Positions 9,015-18,205 are shown, counted from the stretch's first letter. The stretch is 64,000 nucleotides of DNA from Conchiformibius sp. (GCA_029984035.1 JASBYJ010000005.1:1-64000), one strand, 5' to 3'. The notes: generated by a model from the letters alone, not told the origin. Numbers and translations are program-made.

Positions 9015-9455
9015 ATGTCGTTAAGCCGTTCTCAAAAAATCGGTATTGCCTTCATGCTGTTGGCATTTGCCGGGATTAAAACAGCCTCTTTGATTTGGTG
9101 GCAGAAAAATCATGCCGGCAATAAGCCTGTACGTTTGGAATGTGCGGTCAGCGGCGCAGGTTGCGTTCTTGCCGACGGTGTCCGTTTCAGTTTGCAAGGG
9201 GTGGATACTGCAAAAACGCCGTTTACCGTTACGGCGGAAAACGTGCCGCCGCATGTCCGCCGCATCAGCGTATCGTTCAGCATGGAGCACATGGATATGG
9301 GCTTTAACCGCTATGACTTGAAACCGCAGGCAAACGGCAAATGGTCGGCCGAAAAAATTTATCTGCCCGTTTGCGTCAGCAACCAACACGATTGGCTGGT
9401 GAGCTGGCAGATAGACAATCAAATCTATCAAGCCGTGTTCCATACCCGCCCTTGA
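9015..9455 (+). CDS. Membrane-anchored conserved protein downstream of tmk
   Basis: 146 residues. One N-terminal transmembrane helix (IGIAFMLLAFAGIKTASLIWW) places the rest in the periplasm. The outer part has two cysteines (LECAVSGAGCVL) near residue 40 that could form a disulfide, and a Met-rich SFSMEHMDMGFNRYDL followed by LPVCVSN. The Met-x-x-Met pattern and the closing strands faintly recall FixH/YtkA-type periplasmic domains, but this is only a resemblance. It begins two bases after tmk and is probably cotranscribed with it. The function is not known. Confidence 0.65.
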   Translation: MSLSRSQKIGIAFMLLAFAGIKTASLIWWQKNHAGNKPVRLECAVSGAGCVLADGVRFSLQGVDTAKTPFTVTAENVPPHVRRISVSFSMEHMDMGFNRYDLKPQANGKWSAEKIYLPVCVSNQHDWLVSWQIDNQIYQAVFHTRP

Positions 9456-9507
9456 TTTTTCAGGCAGCCGTATCCATATTGATTACATTCGTTTTTTACA
9501 CACGCAT

Positions 9508-10056
9508 ATGACCAATCTCAGCAACCATTTCCTTATTGCCATGCCGCAAATGGGTGATACGATGTTTGACGGCAGTGTCGTCTATTTGTGCGAACACAGC
9601 CAAAACGGCGCTATGGGTATTATTGTGAACAAGCCCTCTCCTATTCCCATGGATGTCGTGTTTGCCGCAACAGGACAAACCATGCCCGCGCATCTGCAAA
9701 GCAGCAATATCATGATGGGCGGGCCGGTACAAACCGAACGCGGCTTCATCATCCATACGCCGGTAGGCGAATGGCAAAGCAGCGTGAAAATCGATGACGA
9801 TACCGCACTCACTGCCTCAAGAGACATTTTGGAACGATTGGCAGAACACAACCAAGTGAGCGATTTTATTTTAGCGGTCGGACATGCGGGCTGGGGTGCG
9901 GGGCAACTAGAGCGCGAGCTGTCTAAAAACGCTTGGCTGACCGTAGCGGCCGACCACGCCATACTGTTTCATACCGCGCCCGAGAAACGCTATCAGGCAG
10001 CTTTGGAAAAACTCGGCATCCGCCCCGAAAACCTGATGAAAGGCGGCTATGCTTAA
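9508..10056 (+). CDS. yqgE: YqgE/AlgH family protein (UPF0301)
   Basis: 182 residues, the family length. It opens with NHFLIAMPQMGDTMFDGSVV and contains HSQNGAMGIIVNKP and GPVQTERGFIIH, all typical of UPF0301. Members are cytosolic and of unsettled function; some influence expression of alginate or surface genes. The stop overlaps the start of ruvX by eight bases, and this yqgE-ruvX pairing is common in proteobacteria, which supports both calls. Confidence 0.92.
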   Translation: MTNLSNHFLIAMPQMGDTMFDGSVVYLCEHSQNGAMGIIVNKPSPIPMDVVFAATGQTMPAHLQSSNIMMGGPVQTERGFIIHTPVGEWQSSVKIDDDTALTASRDILERLAEHNQVSDFILAVGHAGWGAGQLERELSKNAWLTVAADHAILFHTAPEKRYQAALEKLGIRPENLMKGGYA

Positions 10057-10513
10057 AGCACCCAAACAAGGCGGCTGTTTGGCATTCGACTTCGGAGAAG
10101 TCCGAATCGGAGTTGCGCAAGGCGAATGTCTCACCGCCACCGCCCACCCCTTAACCACAATCACAGGCAGCAGCAATAACGATAAATTCACACGCATTGC
10201 CGAATTGGTACACGAATGGCAGCCTGAATATTTGATAGTCGGCTTACCCTTTCATAGGGACGGCACGGAACACGAACTAAGCCGTTTATCCAAAAAATTC
10301 GGCCGCCGCTTGCACGGACGCTTTGGGCTGCCCGTATATTGGGTAGATGAAAGATTATCTTCGGTTTACGCCCAAGAATTATTAAAACAGGCACAACTGT
10401 TTGGCAAAAAACAAAAAGCCGTGTTAGACCAAGTGGCGGCACAAGCTATTTTGCAGAGTTTTTTTGAAGGAGGGGCAATGGAATATTGGAATGGTAGAAA
10501 TGATGAGAGATGA
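10049..10513 (+). CDS. ruvX: RuvX/YqgF, RNase H-fold nuclease for 16S rRNA 5'-end maturation
   Basis: 154 residues. The RNase H-like core shows FDFGEVRIGVAQG (first acidic residue), VGLPFHRDGTEHELS, and VDERLSSVYA (catalytic Asp-Glu). The family was named for resemblance to Holliday junction resolvases and is now linked to processing the 5' end of pre-16S rRNA. It overlaps yqgE and is translationally coupled to it. A weak hairpin with T run (10632-10670) lies downstream and could serve both this gene and purM. Confidence 0.93.
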   Translation: MLKAPKQGGCLAFDFGEVRIGVAQGECLTATAHPLTTITGSSNNDKFTRIAELVHEWQPEYLIVGLPFHRDGTEHELSRLSKKFGRRLHGRFGLPVYWVDERLSSVYAQELLKQAQLFGKKQKAVLDQVAAQAILQSFFEGGAMEYWNGRNDER

Positions 10514-10631
10514 TGTCCTGCCAAGCTTTTTATATGAATATGACAGTCGGTTAAATCAGATTTAACCGATATCCGGTTTAACCTGCATTTAAAATGGCCG
10601 ATATTCAAAAATAATATTTGAAAACAGTATG

Positions 10632-10670
10632 ATAAAAAACCACATCCTTAAATGAATGCGGTTTTTCTCA
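10632..10670. terminator. Probable bidirectional terminator between ruvX and purM
   Basis: AAAAAACC and GGTTTTT arms enclose an imperfect stem (CACATCC against GAATGC). A T run is present on both strands, suiting the convergent genes on each side. A second stem, CGGTTAAAT/ATTTAACCG near 10548-10568, lacks a T run. Confidence 0.5.
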
Positions 10671-10709
10671 AAACAAAAAGGAATTGTATTTTTCAGACAG
10701 CCTGAAATA

Positions 10710-11747
10710 TCAGGCGATTTGTGTTTGGTGTTCCCCACCGACACGTTCACGGATAACGCCCAAGCGGTACACCGTTTCGCCCAGTTGGATAAATTTTTGC
10801 ATTACCGCATCAGCATCTTTGGCAGCAATAACGACAGCCATCCCGATACCGCAATTAAAGGTTCGGTACATTTCCTGCATATCGACATTGCCCGCTTTTT
10901 GCAGCCATTGGAATAATTTGGGCATTTCCCAAGATTTCGCATCAATTTGGGCAACCGTATTTTCAGGCAGCACGCGCGGCAGGTTTTCGGTGATGCCGCC
11001 GCCGGTAATGTGTGCCATACCTTTGATTTCAAATTGTTTCAATACTTCCAAAACGGGTTTTACATACAGACGCGTAGGTGCAATCACTGCTTCGCGCAAG
11101 GTTTTTTCCTTGTCAAAAACAGCGTCTAAGTCAGGCCGGTCGCGCTCGATAATTTTCCTAATCAGAGAATAGCCGTTGGAATGCGCGCCATTGGAAGCCA
11201 AGCCTAAAACCACATCGCCTGCTTGAATACTGCGGCCGTTGATGACGCTCTCTTTTTCGACTACGCCGACTGCGAAGCCCGCCAAATCGTATTCGCCTTC
11301 GGGATACATACCGGGCATTTCGGCGGTTTCGCCGCCAATCAGGGCGCAGCCGGATTGTTCGCAACCCGCCGCGATGCCTTTTATCACATCGGTGGCGCGT
11401 GCCACGTCCAGTTTGCCGCAAGCGAAATAGTCCAAGAAAAACAACGGTTCCGCGCCCTGAACCAAAATATCGTTCACGCTCATTGCCACCAAATCGATGC
11501 CGACCGTATCGTGTTTGTCCCATTCAAATGCGAGTTTGAGTTTGGTGCCGACACCGTCCGTACCGCTCACTAAAACGGGATTTTTGTATTTTTTGCTGAT
11601 TTCAACCAATGCGCCGAAACCGCCCAAATCGCCCAACACTTCGGGGCGCATGGTGCGTTTGGCAAAAGGTTTGATGTTTTCAACCAGTTGGTCGCCGGCA
11701 TCAATATCCACACCGGCGTCACGATAGCTTAAAGAAGTTGCGTTCAT
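10710..11747 (-). CDS. purM: Phosphoribosylformylglycinamidine cyclo-ligase (AIR synthetase)
   Basis: 345 residues. It closes the imidazole ring in purine synthesis, making AIR from FGAM with ATP. Markers are SGTDGVGTKLKLA, the SVNDILVQGAEPLFFLDYFACGKLD block and ALIGGETAEMPGMY. The frame continues 45 codons upstream, but the ATG at 11745-11747, giving MNATSLSYRDAG, has AGGAAAA before it and matches the family. It follows the RnfB-like gene by 31 bases in the same direction. Confidence 0.96.
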   Translation of the reverse strand: MNATSLSYRDAGVDIDAGDQLVENIKPFAKRTMRPEVLGDLGGFGALVEISKKYKNPVLVSGTDGVGTKLKLAFEWDKHDTVGIDLVAMSVNDILVQGAEPLFFLDYFACGKLDVARATDVIKGIAAGCEQSGCALIGGETAEMPGMYPEGEYDLAGFAVGVVEKESVINGRSIQAGDVVLGLASNGAHSNGYSLIRKIIERDRPDLDAVFDKEKTLREAVIAPTRLYVKPVLEVLKQFEIKGMAHITGGGITENLPRVLPENTVAQIDAKSWEMPKLFQWLQKAGNVDMQEMYRTFNCGIGMAVVIAAKDADAVMQKFIQLGETVYRLGVIRERVGGEHQTQIA

Positions 11748-11778
11748 ATTGTTTTCCTGAAAATAACATTGAAAAGCT

Positions 11779-12621
11779 TTAAGACGGATTTTGCTGTTTG
11801 TCTTGCTCGGCTTTATATTGCCGCAACCATTCAATTGCAGTTGCTTTTTGTGTTTCATCGCCGTATTGCGCATCGCGGACATGGCGGCGGTAAGTTGCTT
11901 TTTCTTGGGCTTGCCGCACCTGCTCTGCCTGATAAGCGGAAAAGTTATTGGGCGTGGCCCGGCGGTTTTGTTGCGTTTGGGCGCGTTCCATCGCTTGCGC
12001 GATTAAAGCGGCGGGATTGAATGCGGCCGCAGCTTGCGTTGATGCATCAGTCTGTTTTACCGCCGCTTCGCGTTCCGCAATTTTACGGCGGCGTTCTTGT
12101 GTTTGCTTATGCAGACGGTTTTGTTTGTCGGTGTAGCGTTGCAAGGCCTGAGATGAAGCCGCAAAGCGTTCGTTTGTTAAAACATCGGGGTTTGCCACGC
12201 TTCTGGATTGCGGCAAATAGGCTGCCTGAACGGGCTCCATGGTAATGCAGTCTATCGGACAGGGCGGCAGGCATAATCCGCAACCCGTGCATTCATCTGC
12301 TAAAACCGTATGCATATATTTGGAAGCGCCTAATATGGCATCCACAGGACAGGCTTTGATACAGGCTGTGCAGCCTATGCATACGGCTTCGTCAATATAT
12401 GCCACTGCCTGAACGACTTGTTTTTCAGGCAGCCTAATCGGACGGTTTAACAAATGTGCGATATCACGCATCACCTCTTCGCCGCCCGGCAAACACAAAT
12501 TAATTTCCGCTTTATCGTCTGCCAGAGCCTGTGCATAAGGCAGGCAGCCTGAAAAACCGCATTCCCGACATTGCGTTTGCGGCAGCAGGCTGTTGATTTC
12601 TGCAACGGAATAACGGTTCAT
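11779..12621 (-). CDS. RnfB-like ferredoxin-type iron-sulfur protein
   Basis: 280 residues. An N-terminal CRECGFSGCLPYA with a later cysteine (NLCLPGG) is the Fe4S4 motif of RnfB. It is followed by two ferredoxin clusters, CIGCTACIKACP and CTGCGLCLPPCP (about residues 80-120). Unlike complex-bound RnfB there is no N-terminal membrane helix. The C-terminal 140 residues are a charged, Ala/Gln/Arg-rich tail. The other rnf genes are absent here, so it is likely a free-standing electron carrier of the type neisserial genomes annotate as RnfB. Its partners are unknown. Confidence 0.82.
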   Translation of the reverse strand: MNRYSVAEINSLLPQTQCRECGFSGCLPYAQALADDKAEINLCLPGGEEVMRDIAHLLNRPIRLPEKQVVQAVAYIDEAVCIGCTACIKACPVDAILGASKYMHTVLADECTGCGLCLPPCPIDCITMEPVQAAYLPQSRSVANPDVLTNERFAASSQALQRYTDKQNRLHKQTQERRRKIAEREAAVKQTDASTQAAAAFNPAALIAQAMERAQTQQNRRATPNNFSAYQAEQVRQAQEKATYRRHVRDAQYGDETQKATAIEWLRQYKAEQDKQQNPS

Positions 12622-12636
12622 GTTTTTGTAGATGAA

Positions 12637-13107
12637 TTATTTGACTTCGCAGTCGTCTGCACCGATATCGTTACCCGCCAAAGAATCCGCCAACCCTTGC
12701 GTATTGCACAATGCGAATGTCGCGCTGACGGAATCATAGATGATATTCAAGCGGTTGTTTGCCAAAACATTGGCACTGTACATACCGTTTTGCGGTCTGG
12801 CCGTGAGCACATAATCGCTGGCATTTACGCTGTCGAGCACCAGAGTGTAGCGGTCGTTGGCAACGGATGAGATATCGGGAGCGGTGCAGCTGCCCGCCGC
12901 ACTGCCGGCTGCGCAAAAAGTGGCGCGCTGCGCGTATTGGCGTTCCATTAAGTTAAGCACGTCCTGCATGGATGCGCGCGCATTTTCGATATGGACTTTG
13001 CGGATATATGTCTGATAACTGGGATAGGCAAGCACCGCCAAAATGCTTAACACCACTATCACAATCATCAATTCAATCAGGGTGAAACCGGTTTGTTTGC
13101 TTTTCAT
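12637..13107 (-). CDS. Type IV minor pilin, ComP-like (candidate DNA uptake receptor)
   Basis: 156 residues. The class III signal KSKQTG with cleavage before FTLIELMIVIVVLSILA gives a standard type IV pilin N-terminus. The length, the YPSYQTYIRKVHIENARA helix continuation, four cysteines (two in the FCAAGSAAGSC stretch, one in ALCNTQG, one in DDCEVK) and the short C-terminal Cys-containing tail resemble ComP, the minor pilin that binds uptake sequences in Neisseria. ComP also has four cysteines in two disulfides. PilE-like or other minor pilins remain possible. The ATG at 13107 has AGGAAAA upstream. Confidence 0.7.
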   Translation of the reverse strand: MKSKQTGFTLIELMIVIVVLSILAVLAYPSYQTYIRKVHIENARASMQDVLNLMERQYAQRATFCAAGSAAGSCTAPDISSVANDRYTLVLDSVNASDYVLTARPQNGMYSANVLANNRLNIIYDSVSATFALCNTQGLADSLAGNDIGADDCEVK

Positions 13108-13588
13108 GATTTTTTCCTGCAGGCAATAAACGGAAACATGCTTTGCCAAGCAATTCCGATGCACAGTTCAGACGCTGTCGAAAACCTTTCCTCCGAACTG
13201 CGGCATATACAGAAGTTTCAGGCAGCGGATTATACGCAAAAGCACGGTTTTACGCAGCTTTCTGTTGATGGATTTTGCAATCGTCTTCCCGTGTGATTCC
13301 CCGATTGAAGCATTGGTAGCCATCGATTGCCTGCGTTCAGGCAGCCTTTACATTTCGTTCCGTTCGGGATTCCGATAAAACGCTTGCCCTTATCGCATTC
13401 TTACGCTATCTTTACACTTCCTTTCTTTAATAAACCAGACGTCAAAGCCGTATTTGTCTGCCAAACGGTTGTTGTCCCGCCAAACGGTGCGCGTACCCCA
13501 AATCCGCCGCCCGTTCAGGCAGCATTACAGGTGCAACGGCAAAACTGTCGGCTGCAATCGGTTTTCATGTCCATGCAATGAGGTTGTC

Positions 13589-15364
13589 ATGCAAATATCC
13601 GGAGCACAGATTATTGTGCACAGTCTGAAAGCGGAAAACGTGGAATATGTTTTCGGCTATCCCGGTGGCGCGGTATTGGAAATCTACGATGCCATCTACC
13701 AACTGCATAAATTCGAACACATTTTAACCCGGCACGAACAAGCCGCCGTTCATGCGGCCGATGCTTATGCGCGTGTCAGCGGAAAAGTCGGGGTAGCCTT
13801 GGTGACATCCGGCCCCGGCGCAACCAACGCTCTGACAGGTATCGCCACCGCCTATGCTGATTCGATTCCCATGGTGGTGATTTCCGGTCAGGTGGCTTCT
13901 TCCGCCATCGGCAGCGATGCGTTCCAAGAAGTCGATATGGTGGGTATTTCCCGTCCCTGCGTGAAACACAATTTCTTGGTTACCGATATCAACGAATTGG
14001 CCGTTACCATCAAAAAAGCTTTCCAAATCGCCCGCAGCGGCCGCCCCGGCCCCGTTGTGGTGGATGTGGCAAAAGACGTTACCCAAGCCGTAGCCAAATT
14101 CAGCTATCCGCAAGAAGAGGTATTTATCCGCTCTTACCAGCCGGTGATGCACGGACACATCGGCCAAATTAAAAAAGCGGTGCAAATGCTGGCGGCTGCC
14201 AAACGTCCTTTGGTGTATTTCGGCGGCGGCGTCACCTTAGGCAACGCATCTGCCGAACTGACGGATTTTGTCCAAAAATTGGCCATTCCCTGTACGGGCA
14301 CGCTGATGGGATTGGGAGCCTACCCTGCTTCAAACCGCCAATTTTTGGGTATGCCCGGAATGCACGGCACCTACGAAGCCAACTTAGCCATGCAAAACGC
14401 CGATGTGATTGTTGCCGTGGGCGCACGTTTTGACGACCGCGTGGTTTCCGTACCCGCCAAATTTCTGGCAACGCCGAAAAAAATCATCCACATCGATATC
14501 GACCCTTCGAGCATTGCCAAACGCGTGAAGGTGGACGTACCGATTGTCGGCGATGTAAAAAACGTTTTGACGCAAATGCTGGATTTATGGCAAAAACAAG
14601 AATTGTGTTTTCAGGCAGCCGCTTTGGAAAAATGGTGGCAAACCATTGAAAATTGGCGCAGCCGCGATTGTCTGAAGCTGCCTGAAAGCGATGTGATTTT
14701 GCCGCAACAGGTTATCCGCACTTTGGCGCAAGTTACCGGCAACCAAGCCATTATCACTTCAGATGTCGGCCAGCACCAAATGTTTGCCGCCCAATATTAC
14801 CCCTACCAACGCCCCCGCCAATGGCTCAATTCCGGCGGCTTGGGTACGATGGGCGTAGGTTTGCCGTATGCGATGGGCGCGTATCTCGCCGACCCGTCCA
14901 AAGACGTGTGCTGCATTACCGGCGAAGGTTCGATTCAGATGAATATTCAAGAATTAAGCACTTGTTTCCAATACAAGCTGCCCGTCAAAATCATTTGTCT
15001 GAACAACGGCTATCTCGGTATGGTGCGCCAATGGCAGGAGCTGTATTACAGCAACCGCGAATCGGAAACTTATTTTTCCTCCCTGCCCGATTTCGTCAAA
15101 CTGGCGGAAGCCTACGGCCATGTCGGTATGCGCATTACCCGTCCCGCCGATGTGGAAGGCGCGTTGCGCGAAGCTTTGGCGATGAAAGACCGCTTGGTAT
15201 TTATGGATTTCGTCACCGATAAAAAACAGAATGTTTACCCCATGGTCGGCAACGGCAAAGGTTTGGATGAAATGGTATTGCCGCTGCATATGCGCGAAAG
15301 CAAAGCCGATTCCGATGTCAACGATGTGAAAGATAGGGATTACGACACAAGGAGCGTGCCATAA
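13589..15364 (+). CDS. ilvI: Acetolactate synthase large subunit
   Basis: 591 residues. This thiamine diphosphate enzyme condenses two pyruvates, or pyruvate and 2-oxobutyrate, in branched-chain amino acid synthesis. The N-terminal domain has VFGYPGGAVLEIYD and the catalytic Glu in RHEQAAVHAAD. The cofactor site near the C-terminus is GEGSIQMNIQELSTC ending in NNGYLGMVRQWQ. The frame is open to 13454, but the ATG at 13589 has GAGGT in place. Its stop overlaps the start of ilvH by one base. Confidence 0.95.
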   Translation: MQISGAQIIVHSLKAENVEYVFGYPGGAVLEIYDAIYQLHKFEHILTRHEQAAVHAADAYARVSGKVGVALVTSGPGATNALTGIATAYADSIPMVVISGQVASSAIGSDAFQEVDMVGISRPCVKHNFLVTDINELAVTIKKAFQIARSGRPGPVVVDVAKDVTQAVAKFSYPQEEVFIRSYQPVMHGHIGQIKKAVQMLAAAKRPLVYFGGGVTLGNASAELTDFVQKLAIPCTGTLMGLGAYPASNRQFLGMPGMHGTYEANLAMQNADVIVAVGARFDDRVVSVPAKFLATPKKIIHIDIDPSSIAKRVKVDVPIVGDVKNVLTQMLDLWQKQELCFQAAALEKWWQTIENWRSRDCLKLPESDVILPQQVIRTLAQVTGNQAIITSDVGQHQMFAAQYYPYQRPRQWLNSGGLGTMGVGLPYAMGAYLADPSKDVCCITGEGSIQMNIQELSTCFQYKLPVKIICLNNGYLGMVRQWQELYYSNRESETYFSSLPDFVKLAEAYGHVGMRITRPADVEGALREALAMKDRLVFMDFVTDKKQNVYPMVGNGKGLDEMVLPLHMRESKADSDVNDVKDRDYDTRSVP

Positions 15365-15855
15365 TGCGACATATTTTATCTATTTTGATGGAAAACGAAT
15401 CCGGCGCCATGAGCCGCGTGGTCGGACTGTTTTCCGCGCGCGACTACAACATTGATTCCCTGTCCGTAGCCCCCACCGAAGATGCCACTTTGTCGCGCAT
15501 GACCATCGTTACGCGCGGCGATACCACTGTTATCGAACAAATCACCAAACAGCTCAATAAATTGGTAGAGGTGATTAAAGTGGTCGATTTGAACGAAAGC
15601 CGCTTTGTCGAACGCGAATTGATGATGGTAAAAGTCCGCGCCTTGGGGCGCGACAGAGACGAAATCATACGCCTTGCCGATATCTATCGCGGACAGGTAA
15701 TCGATGTTTCGGATAAAACCTATACCATCGAACTGACCGGCACTTCCGAAAAACTCGACAGCTTTTTGGAAAACCTGCCCAAAGGTTTGATTCTGGAAAC
15801 CGTCCGCACCGGTTCGGCAGGTATCGGGCGTGGTGAAAGGGTTTTGAAAATCTGA
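15364..15855 (+). CDS. ilvH: Acetolactate synthase regulatory small subunit
   Basis: 163 residues: an N-terminal ACT domain (HILSILMENESGAMSRVVGL) that senses valine and a C-terminal half found in all IlvH proteins (ELMMVKVRA onward). It activates the large subunit and gives feedback inhibition. The ATG is shared with the last base of the ilvI stop, so the two are translationally coupled and should be made in step. The gene ends at an uptake-sequence hairpin. Confidence 0.95.
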   Translation: MRHILSILMENESGAMSRVVGLFSARDYNIDSLSVAPTEDATLSRMTIVTRGDTTVIEQITKQLNKLVEVIKVVDLNESRFVERELMMVKVRALGRDRDEIIRLADIYRGQVIDVSDKTYTIELTGTSEKLDSFLENLPKGLILETVRTGSAGIGRGERVLKI

Positions 15856-15862
15856 TACCCCG

Positions 15863-15897
15863 GGCTGCCTGAAAGCTTTCAGGCAGCCTTTTCTTTT
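15863..15897 (+). terminator. Terminator formed by paired uptake sequences, after ilvH
   Basis: GGCTGCCTGAAAG and its complement CTTTCAGGCAGCC form a tight hairpin followed by TTTTCTTTT, eight bases after the ilvH stop. Confidence 0.85.
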
Positions 15898-15917
15898 ATG
15901 ACACTTCCATTGCGATT

Positions 15918-16790
15918 ATGAAATTTGCCTTTTTATTCCTTCGATTTATTTCCTTCTTCCCTCATATCTGCATCCGCGCCTTAGCCGCAGTATTGGGGCG
16001 GCTTTGCTATTGGTTCATTCCCCGCCGCCGCAGAATCGGAGAAATCAATCTGGAAAAATGCTTCCCCGAATTATCCGAAGCCGAACGCATCCAACTGCTC
16101 AAGCAGCATTTTTATCATGCCGTACTTTCCGTCTTGGAATACGGCTTGCACTGGTATGGTTCGGCCGCACGCCTGAAAAAAATGGTGAGCTACGAAGACA
16201 AGCATTATTTGGATGAATTGCTGGAAGCGAAACAAAAAGTGATTCTGCTGTATCCGCATTTCACCGCCTTTGAAGCCGCCTTATACGCATTCAACCAAGA
16301 CGTCCCCTTGGTCAGCGTATATTCCCATCAGAAAAACAAACAGTTGGACGAGCAAATCCTGCGCGGCCGCCAACGCTACAATAATGTTTTCCTTATCGGC
16401 AGAACCGAAGGTTTGCGCGGTATCATCAAATATTTACGCGAACACGACACACCTTTCCTCTACCTGCCCGACCAAGATTTCGGCGCGAAAGATTCCTTGT
16501 TTGTCGATTTTTTCGGTATTCCCGCCGCCACCATCAGCGGACTGCCGCGTATTGCCAAAATGACAGGAGCGAAAGTCGTCCCCGCCATTCCCTACCGCGA
16601 GGCAGACGGCAAAGTATTGTTGCGCTTCTTCCCCGCTTGGGAAAACTATCCCGGCGAAGATATAGAAGCCGATGTTGCCTATATGAACGAATTCATCGAA
16701 GAGCGGATAAGGGAAATGCCCGAACAATATTTCTGGCTGCACAAACGCTTTAAAACCCGCCCCGAAGGCGAAGCTTCGTTTTACGGTTGA
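15918..16790 (+). CDS. Lipid A biosynthesis late acyltransferase (LpxL/HtrB family)
   Basis: 290 residues. It transfers a secondary acyl chain to lipid A on the inner face of the inner membrane. An N-terminal membrane helix (FLFLRFISFFPHICIRALAAVL) is followed by INLEKCFPELSE, the HFTAFE active-site motif (His-x4-Glu, near residue 113) and LPDQDFGAKDSLFVDFFG, all typical of the LpxL/LpxM family. Which acyl position it serves cannot be told. It has its own short leader after the ilvH terminator and ends at another uptake-sequence hairpin. Confidence 0.85.
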   Translation: MKFAFLFLRFISFFPHICIRALAAVLGRLCYWFIPRRRRIGEINLEKCFPELSEAERIQLLKQHFYHAVLSVLEYGLHWYGSAARLKKMVSYEDKHYLDELLEAKQKVILLYPHFTAFEAALYAFNQDVPLVSVYSHQKNKQLDEQILRGRQRYNNVFLIGRTEGLRGIIKYLREHDTPFLYLPDQDFGAKDSLFVDFFGIPAATISGLPRIAKMTGAKVVPAIPYREADGKVLLRFFPAWENYPGEDIEADVAYMNEFIEERIREMPEQYFWLHKRFKTRPEGEASFYG

Positions 16791-16812
16791 TGCCGTTCGC
16801 GGCGGACACGGA

Positions 16813-16851
16813 AACAGGCTGCCTGAAAAGTTTTCAGGCAGCCTGTTTGCA
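16813..16851. terminator. Paired uptake-sequence terminator between convergent genes
   Basis: CAGGCTGCCTGAAAA faces TTTTCAGGCAGCCTG with almost no loop and is followed by TTTGC. It lies 22 bases after the acyltransferase stop and downstream of the opposing scpB gene, so it may act for both. Confidence 0.75.
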
Positions 16852-16928
16852 GTTGGCAAACCGTTCGGCGGCAATATTGTCTCAATCAAATGCCAAGCAA
16901 AACGGCTAATCCGTCATACTCCCCTTTC

Positions 16929-17501
16929 TCACTCCCCGCTTTCATCCGAAAGGGCGGTTTCCTTCTCTGAATCAGGCAGGGTCAATGCCGCCAATTCCGA
17001 AAGCGGCGGCAAATCCTCCAATCCCTTAAGTTGGAAATCACTCAAAAACTGCGCCGTAGTTGCCCATAAAGCCGGTTTGCCTATCGTATCGCGGCGTCCT
17101 GCCGTAGCAATCCAGCCCCTTTCCTGAAGTATCTGCATTACCCCCTGCGATACCGACACCCCCCTTATCGCTTCAATATCTCCGCGCGTTACAGGCTGCT
17201 TATAGGCAATCACCGCCAAAGTTTCCATCACCGCACGCGAATAGCGGGGTGCACGCTGTTCCTGCAAATTTTCCAAACAAGCCATCGCCGTATCGCGTAC
17301 CTGAAAACGCCACCCCTGCGCCGTTTCAACCAACTGCAACGCCCTATTTCGCCAGCGTTCCTGCAAAGTGTCCAACACCTCCGTCAACATATCCTGCGAC
17401 AAAGGAGGATTGCATAACTGCCGCATAGTTTGTTCGCCAAGTGCTTCGTTTTGCAGCAATAAAGCCGCTTCGATTAGAGAATCGAGAGAGAGAGAATCCA
17501 T
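16929..17501 (-). CDS. scpB: ScpB, winged-helix subunit of the SMC condensin complex
   Basis: 190 residues with two winged-helix units. Family landmarks are LSLDSLIEAALLLQNEALG at the start, the GWRFQV beta hairpin, RYSRAVMETLAVIAYKQPVTRGDIEAIRGV and a final RGWIATAGRRDTIGKPALW. ScpB binds ScpA and bridges Smc heads to compact and segregate the chromosome. Two ATGs lie side by side; GGAAGG is five bases from the second (17501), which is chosen. scpA is not next to it in this window. Confidence 0.92.
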   Translation of the reverse strand: MDSLSLDSLIEAALLLQNEALGEQTMRQLCNPPLSQDMLTEVLDTLQERWRNRALQLVETAQGWRFQVRDTAMACLENLQEQRAPRYSRAVMETLAVIAYKQPVTRGDIEAIRGVSVSQGVMQILQERGWIATAGRRDTIGKPALWATTAQFLSDFQLKGLEDLPPLSELAALTLPDSEKETALSDESGE

Positions 17502-18040
17502 CATAACCTTCCATTTGACACAAATAACTTTCAGGCAGGCCGTCCGAAAAGCCCGCCTGTTTTTCAGAAAACGCTTCAAAATTATACTGCCAAACCGCCA
17601 ATCCGCAGCATGGCAGCCTGAAACCGACGCTTATTCAATTGCACTGCCGATGATACGAAACCATCACGGGTGATGGAACAAAGTGTGCGGTCAATATCCG
17701 CCCGATATGAATTGCAGTACAAAATAAAACACCGGTTTCAACCCGTTCCGATTTCAAAATTAACGCAATCAAGCCGTTTGCATTTGGGTTCGGGCAGTAT
17801 GCCGCAGGATAAAGTTTTTTCGTTTTCAGGCAGCTGATTTGCAAACATCCCAATAGCCGTTTCAACAGACCGGTTTTTTGGTATCGGTATTGCTTGAGAT
17901 GCGGGCGATACCGCTTTCAGGCTGCCTGAAACAAGTATCAAACCGAACGGAAACAATCTTTCATTAAAAACAAATCGAAATGCGGCAAATAGGTCATGTA
18001 GCCCGTGGCATACATTTCCGAATTTCGTCGGTATATCTTT
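17502..18040. other. Intergenic stretch between scpB and the pilC promoter
   Basis: About 540 bases with no gene I can support. It holds uptake-sequence words (around 17611, 17825 and an inverted pair at 17917-17931) and short minus-strand frames with no homology or ribosome site. Confidence 0.5.
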
Positions 18041-18069
18041 TTGATGAAACTTTAACTTCTTGGTATAAT
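18041..18069 (+). promoter_or_regulatory. Promoter of pilC
   Basis: TTGATG (18041-18046), a 17-base spacer and a perfect TATAAT (18064-18069). The start point should fall near 18076, giving a leader of about 145 bases that includes the decamer repeat array. Confidence 0.82.
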
Positions 18070-18140
18070 TGTAAGAAAAATTTTCTCAAACAAGAGAAAG
18101 CTTCATATTTGGAACGACAGCACTAAAACGGTTATTATTT

Positions 18141-18205
18141 ATGTACTGTTATGTACTGTTATGTACTGTTATGTACTGTTATGTACTGTTATGTACTGTT
18201 ATGTA
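18141..18205 (+). repeat. Six-copy 10-bp tandem repeat in the pilC leader
   Basis: ATGTACTGTT is repeated six times without error (18141-18200) and begins a seventh time (ATGTA) before the pilC ribosome site AGGAGA. The unit has no stop codon in any frame, and its length is not a multiple of three. Gain or loss of a unit would therefore shift any leader reading frame, and would also alter leader length and folding. Confidence 0.95.

Noticed and set aside
18141..18205. CRISPR-like array
   Set aside because: The units are head-to-tail with no spacers and only 10 bp long.
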